Assembly: GCF_023016045.1 (NCBI RefSeq)
Contig: NZ_JALKAP010000004.1
Location: forward strand, 248,001 to 312,000
From: Marinobacter sp. S6332
GTDB lineage: Bacteria > Pseudomonadota > Gammaproteobacteria > Pseudomonadales > Oleiphilaceae
DNA length: 64,000 nucleotides
Direction: 5' to 3'
Below are positions 55,777 to 64,000 of this stretch, piece after piece (the first letter of the stretch is position 1; every line of letters begins with the position of its first letter). Both the position numbers and the translations under genes were made by a program. The notes under the pieces are model-generated. The model had not been told where the DNA came from. It did no database searches and was given only the letters and a program-made list of their open reading frames with translations.

Positions 55777-56520
55777 ATGACATTGGCGAAAAATCTGGGA
55801 ATTTACCACCAGACTGGCGTGAAAAGCCCCTCAGAACTAGTTGAGACTCACGCCCCTCTGGTTAAGAAAATTGCACTTCATCTTATGGCACGCTTACCGG
55901 CCTCGGTGCAGCTCGACGACCTTATGCAGGCGGGCATGATCGGGTTGCTGGAAGCGGCCCAACGCTACAGTTCAACCAAAGGCGCAACTTTTGAAACCTA
56001 TGCAGGAATCCGCATACGCGGATCTATGGTCGATGAGATCCGCAAAGGCGACTGGGTGCCGCGCTCTGTTCACCGGAACGCCCGCCGGGTTGCCCGGGCA
56101 ATCAAGGCTGTAGAAGATCGCGAGGGCCGCGAGGCGCAAGACTTTGAGGTGGCGGAAGAGCTCGATATGGAGCTTTCCGAATATCACGCCACTCTGGCTG
56201 ACTCTAACAGCGGTCGACTTTTTAGCCTGGATGAGCTCAATGAATCCGGAGAGCTGCCGATAGAAGAGACAGAAGCCAGTGATAATCCGTTGGATGGTCT
56301 AACGTCTGACTCGTTTCGTAGCAATTTGGCTGCGGCTATCGAGCAGCTTCCCGAAAGGGAAAAACTTGTGTTGAGCCTTTATTATCAGGAAGAGCTGAAC
56401 CTCAAGGAAATCGGTGCTGTGCTGGGAGTCAGTGAAAGCCGGGTCAGCCAAATACACAGTCAGGCAGCGTTAAGATTACGCGGCAGACTTTCCGAATGGC
56501 GCCTTGAGGAACACAACTAG
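55777..56520 (+). CDS. fliA: flagellar sigma factor FliA (sigma28)
   Basis: A 247-residue sigma factor for late flagellar and chemotaxis genes. Region 2 (D-D-L-M-Q-A-G-M-I-G-L-L-E-A) and region 4 with the C-terminal helix-turn-helix (L-K-E-I-G-A-V-L-G-V-S-E-S-R-V-S-Q-I-H) are clear. Sigma28-type promoters in this window stand before the chemoreceptor and the ParC-like gene. Confidence 0.95.
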   Translation: MTLAKNLGIYHQTGVKSPSELVETHAPLVKKIALHLMARLPASVQLDDLMQAGMIGLLEAAQRYSSTKGATFETYAGIRIRGSMVDEIRKGDWVPRSVHRNARRVARAIKAVEDREGREAQDFEVAEELDMELSEYHATLADSNSGRLFSLDELNESGELPIEETEASDNPLDGLTSDSFRSNLAAAIEQLPEREKLVLSLYYQEELNLKEIGAVLGVSESRVSQIHSQAALRLRGRLSEWRLEEHN

Positions 56521-56651
56521 AGTGTAGTATTTGGTAACCGGTGCTTTACAAGCGTGATAAAGACCAGACAATACATAGTTAAACCAGCGGCCTGCTACAC
56601 TTTGAGTACATAGGCTAAACGAATTCCGGGTCTTACTAACTGGAGGTCCCT

Positions 56652-57035
56652 TTGGACAAGAACATGAAAATTCTCATTGTGGATGACTTCTCCACAATGC
56701 GGCGGATTATCAAAAACCTGCTCCGCGATCTGGGCTTCACCAATACTGATGAAGCAGATGACGGCAATACCGCTTTACCTATGCTTAAAAGCGGCAAATA
56801 CGATTTTTTGGTGACAGATTGGAACATGCCCGGAATGTCCGGCTTTGATCTGCTCAAAGCGGTTCGGGCTGATGAGAACTTGAAAACCCTTCCAGTTTTG
56901 ATGGTTACAGCCGAAGCCAAGCGCGACCAAATTGTGGCAGCAGCTCAGGCTGGGGTGAACGGTTACGTGGTAAAGCCTTTTACGGCAGCTGTTCTCAAAG
57001 AAAAAATCGAGAAGATTTTTGAACGTATCCAGTAA
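56652..57035 (+). CDS. cheY: chemotaxis response regulator CheY
   Basis: A 127-residue single-domain receiver that binds FliM when phosphorylated. Asp11/12 and phosphoacceptor Asp56 (V-T-D-W-N-M-P-G) and Lys108 (V-V-K-P-F) are in place. The likely start is TTG at 56652: GGAGG is 5 bases upstream of it but 17 bases from the only nearby ATG (56664). A TTG start for cheY is unusual and may lower its expression. Confidence 0.92.
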   Translation: MDKNMKILIVDDFSTMRRIIKNLLRDLGFTNTDEADDGNTALPMLKSGKYDFLVTDWNMPGMSGFDLLKAVRADENLKTLPVLMVTAEAKRDQIVAAAQAGVNGYVVKPFTAAVLKEKIEKIFERIQ

Positions 57036-57055
57036 CCGAAAATCGGATGGGTCGT

Positions 57056-57841
57056 ATGAGCAATGACAAAAAGATCCACCGGGATCTTGAGCCAGAAGTG
57101 ACCGAAAAGCTCCGGCAGCAGTCAGCAGAACTCGCCCAATGTGTTGAGAGCGGTGACTATGCTGGTGCCATGAACCTGATTAACCAGTTGAGCGAAGTCA
57201 GGGATCAGAGCCTTTATCGTGAAGTTGGAAGGCTAACACGGTCGCTGCATGAGGCAATCCGTAATTTCCAGATAGATCCCCGCAGTCCGGAACAGAAAGA
57301 AGTGCTGTCGTTGATGACAGATGCGTCCGACAGGCTGGCATACGTTGTTCAGATGACGAGTCAGGCTGCCAATCGCACTATGGATCTAGTTGAAGAAAGC
57401 ATGCCAGTCGCCAACACATTGCGCGAAGACGCTTCTTCACTGAGAGAGGAGTGGCAACGGTTGGGCCGTCGCGAGATGCAGCCTGCCGAATTTCGCGAGC
57501 TGTATGGCCGGGTTGATGCTTTTTTTCTGAGTGTCACCAAGGACGCAGACACCCTCTACAACAATTTTTCAGAGATTCTGTTGGCGCAGGATTTTCAGGA
57601 TTTGACCGGGCAGGTAATTCAGCGTGTGACTGCCTTGGTTAAAGAAGTTGAGGAGCAAATGCTCAGTTTGGTGGTCATGGCCAGCCACGTTGACCAACTT
57701 ACCGGTACAGTGCATCAAATCGATAGTGAGGAAGTCTCTGCCGAACAAGGCGTAGGGCCTCAGATGAAAGCTGAAGAGCGTGAAGATGTTGTCTCGGGAC
57801 AAAACGACGTAGACGATTTGTTGTCGAGTCTCGGTTTCTGA
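57056..57841 (+). CDS. cheZ: CheY-phosphate phosphatase CheZ
   Basis: A 261-residue helical protein that dephosphorylates CheY. The catalytic region A-Q-D-F-Q-D-L-T-G-Q-V-I-Q-R-V (about 179-193) contains the catalytic Gln, and the C-terminal CheY-binding peptide (D-V-D-D-L-L-S-S-L-G-F) is intact. The ATG at 57056 has GGATGG about 6 bases ahead; one more ATG lies at 57047. Confidence 0.93.
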   Translation: MSNDKKIHRDLEPEVTEKLRQQSAELAQCVESGDYAGAMNLINQLSEVRDQSLYREVGRLTRSLHEAIRNFQIDPRSPEQKEVLSLMTDASDRLAYVVQMTSQAANRTMDLVEESMPVANTLREDASSLREEWQRLGRREMQPAEFRELYGRVDAFFLSVTKDADTLYNNFSEILLAQDFQDLTGQVIQRVTALVKEVEEQMLSLVVMASHVDQLTGTVHQIDSEEVSAEQGVGPQMKAEEREDVVSGQNDVDDLLSSLGF

Positions 57842-57858
57842 ATATGAGAGGTTAGCCC

Positions 57859-59982
57859 ATGGCGTTTGATGCCGATGATGAGATCCTGCAGGACTTCCTC
57901 GTAGAGGCCGGGGAAATTCTCGAGAAGCTTTCTGAGCAGCTTGTAGATCTTGAGCAACATCCTGATGACAGTGATCTGCTCAACGCTATATTCCGTGGGT
58001 TCCATACCGTAAAAGGCGGTGCTGGCTTCCTGCAACTGGAGGCGCTGGTTAACTGCTGCCACTCTGCGGAAAACGTGTTCGACATACTGCGCAACCACAA
58101 GCGGTCGGTGGACTCCGAGCTAATGGACGTTGTTCTGGAGGCTCTGGACTATGTAAATGCTATGTTCGATCAGGTGCGTAACGGTGAAGAGCTGACCCCC
58201 GCACCCGATGAGCTGATTGCCGCCTTGGATGCACTTGCACAGCCCCAAACCGAAGCTGCTGCGCCTGTCGCCGAAGAGCCTGACCCTGCTGAAAACCCAG
58301 TAGAAAGCGCTCAGGATGGCGGTGATATTACCGATGATGAATTCGAGCAGTTGCTCGATGCACTGCACGGCGATGCGCCTGTTTCGGCTCCGGACAACAG
58401 CCCAGCGAGTGACGAGCATGCGGCCTCTGCGAATAGTGAGACTAACGATAGCGCCTCCGGCGATGACATCACCGATGATGAATTTGAAGCTTTGCTGGAT
58501 GAGCTCCACGGCAAAGGCAAGTTTGTCGCAAAACCGGTTGAAAACGACAATGCCGAGGCCACAAGCGCTGATGCGCCGGACGCAGGTAATACCGGTGAGC
58601 TGATCACTGACGACGAATTTGAAAATCTCTTGGATGAGCTTCACGGCAAGGGCGGAAGCCCTACAGCCAGCGACTCTGATAAAGCACCAGTGAAGCCGCA
58701 GCCACCGCAGGCGAATGTCGAGCCCGCAAAAGCAGCGCCCAAGCCTGAAAAGAAACCCGAAGCAAAGCCAGCGGCTAAAGAGCCGGCTAAACAAGCCGCA
58801 CCCCCGAGAGAAGCGCCTGCAGCGGAAACCACGGTTCGAGTCGATACCAAGCGGTTGGACGACATCATGAATATGGTGGGCGAGTTGGTGCTGGTTAGAA
58901 ATCGGCTTCAGAGATTGGGCTCTGAGAGCGAAGACGAGCATATGCACAAGGCGGTTTCTAGCCTTGATGTCGTTACAACCGACCTTCAGGCCGCGGTGAT
59001 GCAAACTCGCATGCAGCCGATCAAGAAAGTGTTTGGCCGCTTCCCGCGTGTTGTCCGCGACCTTGCCCGCAGTATGAAAAAAGAAGTGAACTTGGTCATG
59101 CATGGCGAGGATACGGATCTCGACAAGAACCTTGTTGAAGCCCTTTCCGATCCACTTGTGCATTTGGTTCGCAACTCTGTGGACCACGGGATCGAAGCGC
59201 CAGATGTGCGAGAGAAAGCTGGCAAGCCAAGGCAGGGGACGGTCACCCTCTCAGCGGAACAGGAAGGGGACCACATTCTTTTGTCCATCGATGATGATGG
59301 CGCCGGTATGGACCCGGAAGTTCTCCGTCGCAAAGCGGTAGAAAAAGGAATTTACGATCAAGATGCCGCTGATCGGTTAACTGATACAGAGTGTTTTAAT
59401 CTGATTTTTGCCGCTGGTTTTTCAACCAAGGAACAAATTTCTGACGTTTCGGGCCGCGGCGTGGGCATGGATGTGGTGAAAACCAAAATCAACCAGCTCA
59501 ACGGGCAGCTCAGCATTGTGTCAGCTTTGGGTAAAGGCTCTCGCATCATCATAAAAGTGCCCCTGACTCTGGCAATCATGCCAACCTTGATGATTAAGCT
59601 TGATGACCAGTCTTTTGCCCTGCCACTGGTAAATGTGGTGGAAATATTCCATTTGGATTTGACCCGCACCAACATTGTGGATGGGCGTGAGTGTATTGTT
59701 GTACGGGACAATGTGTTCCCGCTTTTCCACATAAAGCGTTGGTTGGTTAAAAGCTCTGTAGGCTCAGGCCGCCCGGAAAACGGGCACGTTGTCATTGTTG
59801 CCATGGGCACTCGCAAGGTTGGCTTTGTTGTAGACCAGTTAGTAGGTCAGGAAGAAGTGGTTATCAAACCGCTGGGACGCGGCCTGCAGGGAACGCCAGG
59901 TATGGCTGGTGCTACGATTACCGGTGACGGCCGTATAGCGCTCATTATTGATGTGCCTAGTCTTCTGCAGCAATACAGTTAA
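57859..59982 (+). CDS. cheA: chemotaxis histidine kinase CheA
   Basis: The 707-residue kinase of the flagellar array. The P1 Hpt domain holds His49 (F-R-G-F-H-T-V-K-G-G). The segment between P1 and the dimerisation domain (about 120-325) lacks a recognisable globular P2; it is Ala/Pro/Asp-rich and holds three 16-residue repeats. P3 (about 325-385), P4 ATPase (N-box V-R-N-S-V-D-H-G-I-E near 435, G boxes) and the CheW-like P5 domain follow. Part of cheYZAB-motCD. Confidence 0.95.
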   Translation: MAFDADDEILQDFLVEAGEILEKLSEQLVDLEQHPDDSDLLNAIFRGFHTVKGGAGFLQLEALVNCCHSAENVFDILRNHKRSVDSELMDVVLEALDYVNAMFDQVRNGEELTPAPDELIAALDALAQPQTEAAAPVAEEPDPAENPVESAQDGGDITDDEFEQLLDALHGDAPVSAPDNSPASDEHAASANSETNDSASGDDITDDEFEALLDELHGKGKFVAKPVENDNAEATSADAPDAGNTGELITDDEFENLLDELHGKGGSPTASDSDKAPVKPQPPQANVEPAKAAPKPEKKPEAKPAAKEPAKQAAPPREAPAAETTVRVDTKRLDDIMNMVGELVLVRNRLQRLGSESEDEHMHKAVSSLDVVTTDLQAAVMQTRMQPIKKVFGRFPRVVRDLARSMKKEVNLVMHGEDTDLDKNLVEALSDPLVHLVRNSVDHGIEAPDVREKAGKPRQGTVTLSAEQEGDHILLSIDDDGAGMDPEVLRRKAVEKGIYDQDAADRLTDTECFNLIFAAGFSTKEQISDVSGRGVGMDVVKTKINQLNGQLSIVSALGKGSRIIIKVPLTLAIMPTLMIKLDDQSFALPLVNVVEIFHLDLTRTNIVDGRECIVVRDNVFPLFHIKRWLVKSSVGSGRPENGHVVIVAMGTRKVGFVVDQLVGQEEVVIKPLGRGLQGTPGMAGATITGDGRIALIIDVPSLLQQYS
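58324..58647 (+). repeat. three CheY-docking-like motifs in the CheA linker
   Basis: Residues 156-171, 203-218 and 248-263 of CheA read almost identically: D/L-I-T-D-D-E-F-E-x-L-L-D-x-L-H-G, spaced 47 and 45 residues apart. Compare FliM residues 5-16 in this window, L-S-Q-D-E-I-D-A-L-L-H-G, and the CheZ C-terminus D-V-D-D-L-L-S-S-L-G-F; both of those peptides bind CheY in known systems. The linker has no other recognisable domain. Confidence 0.75.
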
Positions 59983-60069
59983 GGATGCTGTAGTGGCTGA
60001 TGGCGCTTTCCACTGACTGGCTGAAGGCTCTATGGAACAAAGCACACTGCACACTGGTAGGAGAAATGG

Positions 60070-61224
60070 ATGACGGTTTCTGTCCTGGTCGTTGACGACT
60101 CAGGCTTCTTCCGCAAGCGGCTGACGGAGATATTGACCTCGTCGGGGCAGATCCGCGTTGTGGGTGTGGCGGCCAACGGTCGGGAAGGTGTTGATCTGGC
60201 GGCATCACTGCGCCCGGATGTTATCACCATGGACTACGAAATGCCGATTATGGACGGCATTTCGGCTGTGCGGGAAATCATGCAAAAGCATCCTACTCCT
60301 GTGCTGATGTTTTCTTCGCTTACATACGAAGGCGCCAGAATAACACTGGATGCGCTGGAAGCTGGCGCCGTTGATTTTCTGCCGAAAAACTTCGAGGAAA
60401 TTGCCAGAGATGGCAGCCAGCTGCAAAAAATCCTGATTGATCGCGTGCTGGATGTTGCCCGCAGTCGTCCGTCTGGTCGGTCGCAGCCCCCCGCACCACC
60501 GGCACCAGCATCTCCAAGGCCTACCTCGCCATCTGCACGCACACCCTTGGCTAAGCCTTCTACACCGGGCCGCCCCTTGGCATCTGGCCGTCAGTCTGCG
60601 CAACCACTCCCGGAAGAGCCCCCCAAACGGCCTGCGCGAAAAGGCCCCGCACGGCATTATGCCGTTGTGGCCATTGGCACCTCTACTGGCGGCCCAGTGG
60701 CGCTTCAACGTGTGCTGAGTGTGTTGCCAGCTAACTTCCCCTCGCCGATTGTGCTGGTTCAGCATATGCCCGCGAGCTTTACGCCAGCGTTTGCCGAACG
60801 TCTGAATAAACTTTGTAAGATAGAAGTCCGGCAAGCGGAAGACGGCGATAGTCTGCGCCCTGGTTTGGCATTGCTTGCGCCGGGTGGCAAACAGATGATG
60901 ATCGAAAATCGCAGTGGCCAGCCCAGAGTTCGGATTTTGCCGGGGGACGAGAGGCTCAATTACCGGCCGTGTGTTGACGTTACCTTTGGCTCTCTCGCTC
61001 GGGCGTATCCTGGAAAAACCCTTGGTGTGATTCTTACCGGTATGGGCTCCGATGGCCGTGAGGGCTGTCGAATGATGAAACAAAGCGGTTCGCCTATTTG
61101 GTCGCAGGATGAAAAAACGTCGGTCATTTATGGCATGCCTATGGCCGTTGCAAAAGCTGGCCTAAGTGATGAAGTGTTGTCATTAGACGAAGTCGGCCCT
61201 CGATTGATTGAGGGCGTTTGCTAA
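60070..61224 (+). CDS. cheB: chemoreceptor methylesterase CheB
   Basis: A 384-residue response regulator that demethylates receptors. The receiver has Asp55 (T-M-D-Y-E-M-P), and the esterase domain holds the triad Ser205 (G-T-S-T-G-G-P), His232 (Q-H-M-P) and Asp328 (M-G-S-D-G). The linker (about 133-195) is long and Pro/Ser/Arg-rich. No cheR is nearby. It overlaps motC by one base. Confidence 0.94.
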   Translation: MTVSVLVVDDSGFFRKRLTEILTSSGQIRVVGVAANGREGVDLAASLRPDVITMDYEMPIMDGISAVREIMQKHPTPVLMFSSLTYEGARITLDALEAGAVDFLPKNFEEIARDGSQLQKILIDRVLDVARSRPSGRSQPPAPPAPASPRPTSPSARTPLAKPSTPGRPLASGRQSAQPLPEEPPKRPARKGPARHYAVVAIGTSTGGPVALQRVLSVLPANFPSPIVLVQHMPASFTPAFAERLNKLCKIEVRQAEDGDSLRPGLALLAPGGKQMMIENRSGQPRVRILPGDERLNYRPCVDVTFGSLARAYPGKTLGVILTGMGSDGREGCRMMKQSGSPIWSQDEKTSVIYGMPMAVAKAGLSDEVLSLDEVGPRLIEGVC

Positions 61225-61964
61225 TGGATATTCTAAGCCTTCTCGGAGTGGTTTTGGCATTTGCCGCCATCCTTGGCGGCAATCTGCTTGAAGGCGGTGC
61301 ACTGAGTTCACTGTTTAATGGCCCAGCTGCCATTATCGTAATTGGTGGCACCTTGGCTGCAACGATTCTTCAAACCTCTTGGCCGGTATTAAAACGAGCC
61401 TTTTCTCAGGTTCGGTGGGTGTTCGTTCCGCCGTATATCAGCATTGAAGATGGCATAGGCAAGGTGATCGACTGGAGCGTAAAGGCCCGCAAGCAGGGCT
61501 TGTTGGGGCTTGAGGGGCTGGCGGAAAACGAACCGGAAAACTTTGCTCGCAAAGGTCTGCAGCTGCTGGTAGATGGGGCTGAAACAGAGACCATTCGCAG
61601 CATTATGGAAATTGATTTGGATTGCCGGGAGCAGCACAATCTGGAGGCGGCGCGGGTGTTTGAGGCCATGGGTGGGTATTCACCCACAATTGGCATTATT
61701 GGCGCGGTCATGGGGCTGATTCAGGTAATGACCAATCTTGAAAACCCGGAGTCCCTCGGCAGCGGAATCGCGACGGCCTTTGTGGCAACTATCTACGGTG
61801 TGGCCTTGGCAAACCTGTTGTTTTTTCCGATTGCCAATAAACTGCGTGGGTTGGTTAAAGAGCGCTCAAGGTACGAAGACATGATGATCGATGGCCTAAT
61901 CGCCATTGCGGAGGGTGAGAACCCTAAATCCATTGAATTGCGGCTGCGGGGCTTCCTGCAGTAG
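61224..61964 (+). CDS. motC: MotA-family stator protein MotC
   Basis: A 246-residue stator subunit that with MotD forms a proton channel powering rotation. Four membrane segments; the conserved P-T-I-G-I-I-G-A-V-M-G-L near 150 and L-V-K-E-R near the loop are visible. The ATG uses the last base of the cheB stop; an in-frame TTG lies two codons earlier. The cheB-motC order is as in Pseudomonas. Confidence 0.93.
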   Translation: MDILSLLGVVLAFAAILGGNLLEGGALSSLFNGPAAIIVIGGTLAATILQTSWPVLKRAFSQVRWVFVPPYISIEDGIGKVIDWSVKARKQGLLGLEGLAENEPENFARKGLQLLVDGAETETIRSIMEIDLDCREQHNLEAARVFEAMGGYSPTIGIIGAVMGLIQVMTNLENPESLGSGIATAFVATIYGVALANLLFFPIANKLRGLVKERSRYEDMMIDGLIAIAEGENPKSIELRLRGFLQ

Positions 61965-61982
61965 GCAAACCCGGTTCTTATT

Positions 61983-62765
61983 ATGCGGCGTCGCAGGCAG
62001 CCTCAGGACGATTTGCACAACACAGAGCGTTGGCTGATTTCCTATGCGGATTTCATAACTCTGTTGTTTGCTTTTTTTGTGGTGATGTACTCGGTCTCTT
62101 CGGTAAATGAAGGTAAGTACAAGGTACTATCCGAGACCCTTACCGGTGTTTTTAACGCACCCCAGCGATCCTTTCAGCCTATCGAAGTCGGTGATCAACC
62201 TCCGCGCCCGGAGATTGCTGTCGAGGAGGACGTTATTCCTCCGGAGGTAACAGAGGCGCCAAGAAACCCGGAACAGGAAACGCCAGCACGTACTGAAGCT
62301 CTACGCACTATGGCAAACCAATTGGCCATGGAGTTTGACGAACTTATTGATCGCGGAGTGGTTACGCTTGAAACCAATGACCGTTGGCTTTCCCTCAACC
62401 TGCCAGACAGCCTGCTTTTTGGCAGTGGCAATGCTGAGCCACATTATGACGCGTTTGAGGTGATGGATAAGGTGGCGCGGGTTCTCAGAAACCGCGATAA
62501 CGCAGTAAAGGTTGAAGGTTTCACCGATAACCAGCCCATTCGCACTCAGCGTTTTCCATCGAACTGGGAACTGTCTGCAGCCCGGGCGGCTGCCGTTGTA
62601 CGTATGTTGGATATGGAAGGTATTGAGCCTGAGCGCATGGCAGCCGTTGGCTACGGCGAGCACCAGCCGCTGGCCCGCAACGACACAGAAGAAGGGCGTC
62701 GTCGTAACCGGCGTGTAGTGCTCTTGATATCTCGTGAGGCTAGCATCCGAGGCGTTATGCGCTAA
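61983..62765 (+). CDS. motD: MotB-family stator protein MotD
   Basis: A 260-residue stator subunit. The single membrane segment (about 18-40) contains the proton-binding Asp23 (S-Y-A-D-F-I-T-L-L); an OmpA-type peptidoglycan-binding domain (about 125-245, with N-W-E-L-S-A-A-R-A) anchors it to the wall. Paired with motC. Confidence 0.94.
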   Translation: MRRRRQPQDDLHNTERWLISYADFITLLFAFFVVMYSVSSVNEGKYKVLSETLTGVFNAPQRSFQPIEVGDQPPRPEIAVEEDVIPPEVTEAPRNPEQETPARTEALRTMANQLAMEFDELIDRGVVTLETNDRWLSLNLPDSLLFGSGNAEPHYDAFEVMDKVARVLRNRDNAVKVEGFTDNQPIRTQRFPSNWELSAARAAAVVRMLDMEGIEPERMAAVGYGEHQPLARNDTEEGRRRNRRVVLLISREASIRGVMR

Positions 62766-62858
62766 GGTGTTTAACCGTCTTGTAATGTCTGGCACGGTTT
62801 CTGTATTACTCCATCAATATTCATTTAAGCGGCAACAGACTGCCGGTTCGTAACTCGT

Positions 62859-62885
62859 TCAAGTTGCATGGGAACTGGCCGATAT
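62859..62885 (+). promoter_or_regulatory. sigma28 (FliA)-type promoter of the ParC-like gene
   Basis: TCAAGTTG, 11 bases, GCCGATAT. The -10 element matches the FliA consensus GCCGATAA at 7 of 8 positions and the -35 matches TCAAGTTT/TAAAGTTT closely. It is 57 bases before the GTG start. Confidence 0.75.
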
Positions 62886-62942
62886 ATCTTGATACAAGGT
62901 GATTTTAGTGCGTCGCAATAACGTAGTTTCTGGAGTAAAAAC

Positions 62943-63740
62943 GTGCGAATCTGGGCAGTAGCCAATCAGAAAGGTGGTGTGGGTAAAACTACCTCTGTGG
63001 TCACTTTGGGTGGCCTGTTGGCGGAGCGTGGCAAGCGCGTTCTGGTGGTCGATCTTGATCCTCATGGCTCTCTAACCAGTTGGTTTGGGTATGACCCAGA
63101 TGCGCTCGCACACAGCGTTTTTGATCTGTTTCAGCATCAGGGCAAGGTGCCTGAGGGTCTTCCGGCTCAACTTATTACAGATACCAGTTGTCCCGGGCTA
63201 GCCCTGTTACCAGCGAGCACGGCGCTCGCAACCTTGGAGCGCCGAATGGTTGGAGTTGAAGGTATGGGCCTAATTATTTCCCGGGCTCTTACCCAGCTTT
63301 GGGACGATTTTGACTACGTACTTCTTGATAACACGCCCTCGCTGGGTGTTTTGATGGTCAATGCGTTGGCAGCAGCACAGCATCTTGTTGTTCCCGTACA
63401 GACCGAGTTCCTCGCCATCAAAGGGCTTGAGCGAATGCTGCACACTCTGCAGATGATCATGCGCTCCCAGAAGAACCAATTGCCTTATACCATCGTGCCT
63501 ACCATGTTTGACCGGCGCACTCAGGCTTCGGTAAAGAGCTTAAATCAGCTGCGTAAAACCTATCAGGACAACCTGTGGAAGTTCGCGGTGCCGGTGGATA
63601 CAAAGTTTCGTGACGCCAGTCAGGCTGGAGTTATTCCATCGCAGCTGGATGCGCAAACCCACGGTGTTCGGGCGTACCGGCACCTGTTGGATGATTTGTT
63701 AACACGAACCGGTGCGATGAAGGAGCGTCAGCATGGCTGA
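62943..63740 (+). CDS. ParA-family ATPase, ParC-like chemosensory-array partitioner
   Basis: A 265-residue ParA-type ATPase with the deviant Walker A Q-K-G-G-V-G-K-T-T at about residues 9-17 and D-L-D-P-H-G-S-L-T. In Vibrio and pseudomonads this protein (ParC) places the chemotaxis array at the flagellated pole. It starts at GTG (GGAG 8 bases ahead) behind a sigma28-type promoter and overlaps a CheW-like gene by 8 bases, as ParC-ParP do. Confidence 0.88.
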   Translation: MRIWAVANQKGGVGKTTSVVTLGGLLAERGKRVLVVDLDPHGSLTSWFGYDPDALAHSVFDLFQHQGKVPEGLPAQLITDTSCPGLALLPASTALATLERRMVGVEGMGLIISRALTQLWDDFDYVLLDNTPSLGVLMVNALAAAQHLVVPVQTEFLAIKGLERMLHTLQMIMRSQKNQLPYTIVPTMFDRRTQASVKSLNQLRKTYQDNLWKFAVPVDTKFRDASQAGVIPSQLDAQTHGVRAYRHLLDDLLTRTGAMKERQHG

Positions 63741-64000
63741 CGAAAAATTGACAAAGCTGGCCGACCCGACCACGGCCATTGCCAGTTATCTGGACGAGTT
63801 GCTGCATACGGCAACGGACACCGCTTTGCGTGAGGAACTTGTAGAGCCCAAACCGGTTCCAGCTCGAAAGCCCGTGGCTACACCCAAACCGGTAATTGCA
63901 CCCAAACCGGTGATGGCGCCTAAACCCGAACCTGCGCCTCTGGTAAAGGCCGCGCCGCAATCCGTAAAGGTTCGGGAGTCTGTTGCAGTAGCGACTTCCA
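63733..64000 (+). CDS. CheW-like/ParP-type protein, 3' end outside window
   Basis: Starts at an ATG at 63733 with AGGAG about 7 bases ahead, overlapping the ParA-family gene by 8 bases, and stays open to the window end. The visible 89 residues are an Asp/Ala N-terminus (L-D-E-L-L-H-T-A) followed by a Pro/Lys/Ala-rich stretch with repeated K-P-V units. This proline-rich beginning is what ParP (a CheW-domain protein that binds ParC and CheA) has ahead of its CheW-like domain. The domain itself is beyond the window, so the call rests on context. Confidence 0.65.
   Translation, partial: MADEKLTKLADPTTAIASYLDELLHTATDTALREELVEPKPVPARKPVATPKPVIAPKPVMAPKPEPAPLVKAAPQSVKVRESVAVATS

Noticed and set aside
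62790..62805. TGGCACG-GTTT-CTGT upstream of the ParC-like gene, resembling a sigma54 promoter
   Set aside because: The -24 half is perfect but the invariant GC of the -12 element is GT; a good sigma28-type site lies closer to the gene.

Overview
The window is a chromosomal segment of a polarly flagellated marine gammaproteobacterium, most like Marinobacter or a near relative of Pseudomonas. The main reason is the gene order: the FleQ/FleSR sigma54 cascade, fliEFGHIJ, fliK, fliLMNOPQR-flhB, flhA-flhF-fleN-fliA, cheYZAB, motCD and a ParA/CheW-like pair are arranged much as in the polar-flagellum locus of pseudomonads. The genus is an inference; no rRNA or marker gene is present.

Positions 1-28000 are mixed housekeeping and accessory genes. 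There is a secreted 112-residue protein; a hipA-hipB toxin-antitoxin pair in unusual order with two palindromic operators; a Fur-box-controlled siderophore receptor with its AraC-type regulator; a soluble PAS-PAS chemoreceptor with a sigma28-type promoter; a sulfide:quinone reductase divergent from the cysJI sulfite reductase; a YtfE-like protein with a decayed di-iron site; an amidase; a voltage-sensor-only membrane protein; the tamA-tamB envelope pair; a SIMPL protein; an amidoligase/glutamine-amidotransferase pair; the SOS genes lexA-sulA behind two LexA boxes; and a DUF1329 protein.

Positions 28000-64000 are the flagellar and chemotaxis locus. A FliT-like gene and fleQ (sigma70-type promoter) come first. 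Matches to the sigma54 -24/-12 consensus stand before fleS, fliE, fliK, fliL and flhA, so FleQ/FleR-activated transcription can be read from the sequence. Between fliJ and fliK lies a three-gene signalling insert: a STAS anti-sigma antagonist, a receiver-PP2C-ATPase protein and an Hpt protein. Between flhB and flhA the pyrimidine-salvage genes upp-uraA are inserted on the opposite strand. A sigma28-type promoter stands before the ParC/ParP-like genes at the right edge, where the CheW-like gene runs off the window.

The most unusual feature is in the 460-base gap between flhB and uraA. Two oppositely oriented elements share a 54-base core but have unrelated, nearly perfect 28- and 29-base-pair stems. 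Inside each core are two small hairpins carrying GGA in the loop, with one compensatory base-pair change between the copies. This looks like a structured RNA or single-stranded-DNA element, possibly one that binds CsrA/RsmA. The second notable observation is in CheA: its linker holds three copies of a 16-residue motif that resembles the CheY-binding peptide at the FliM N-terminus encoded in the same locus.
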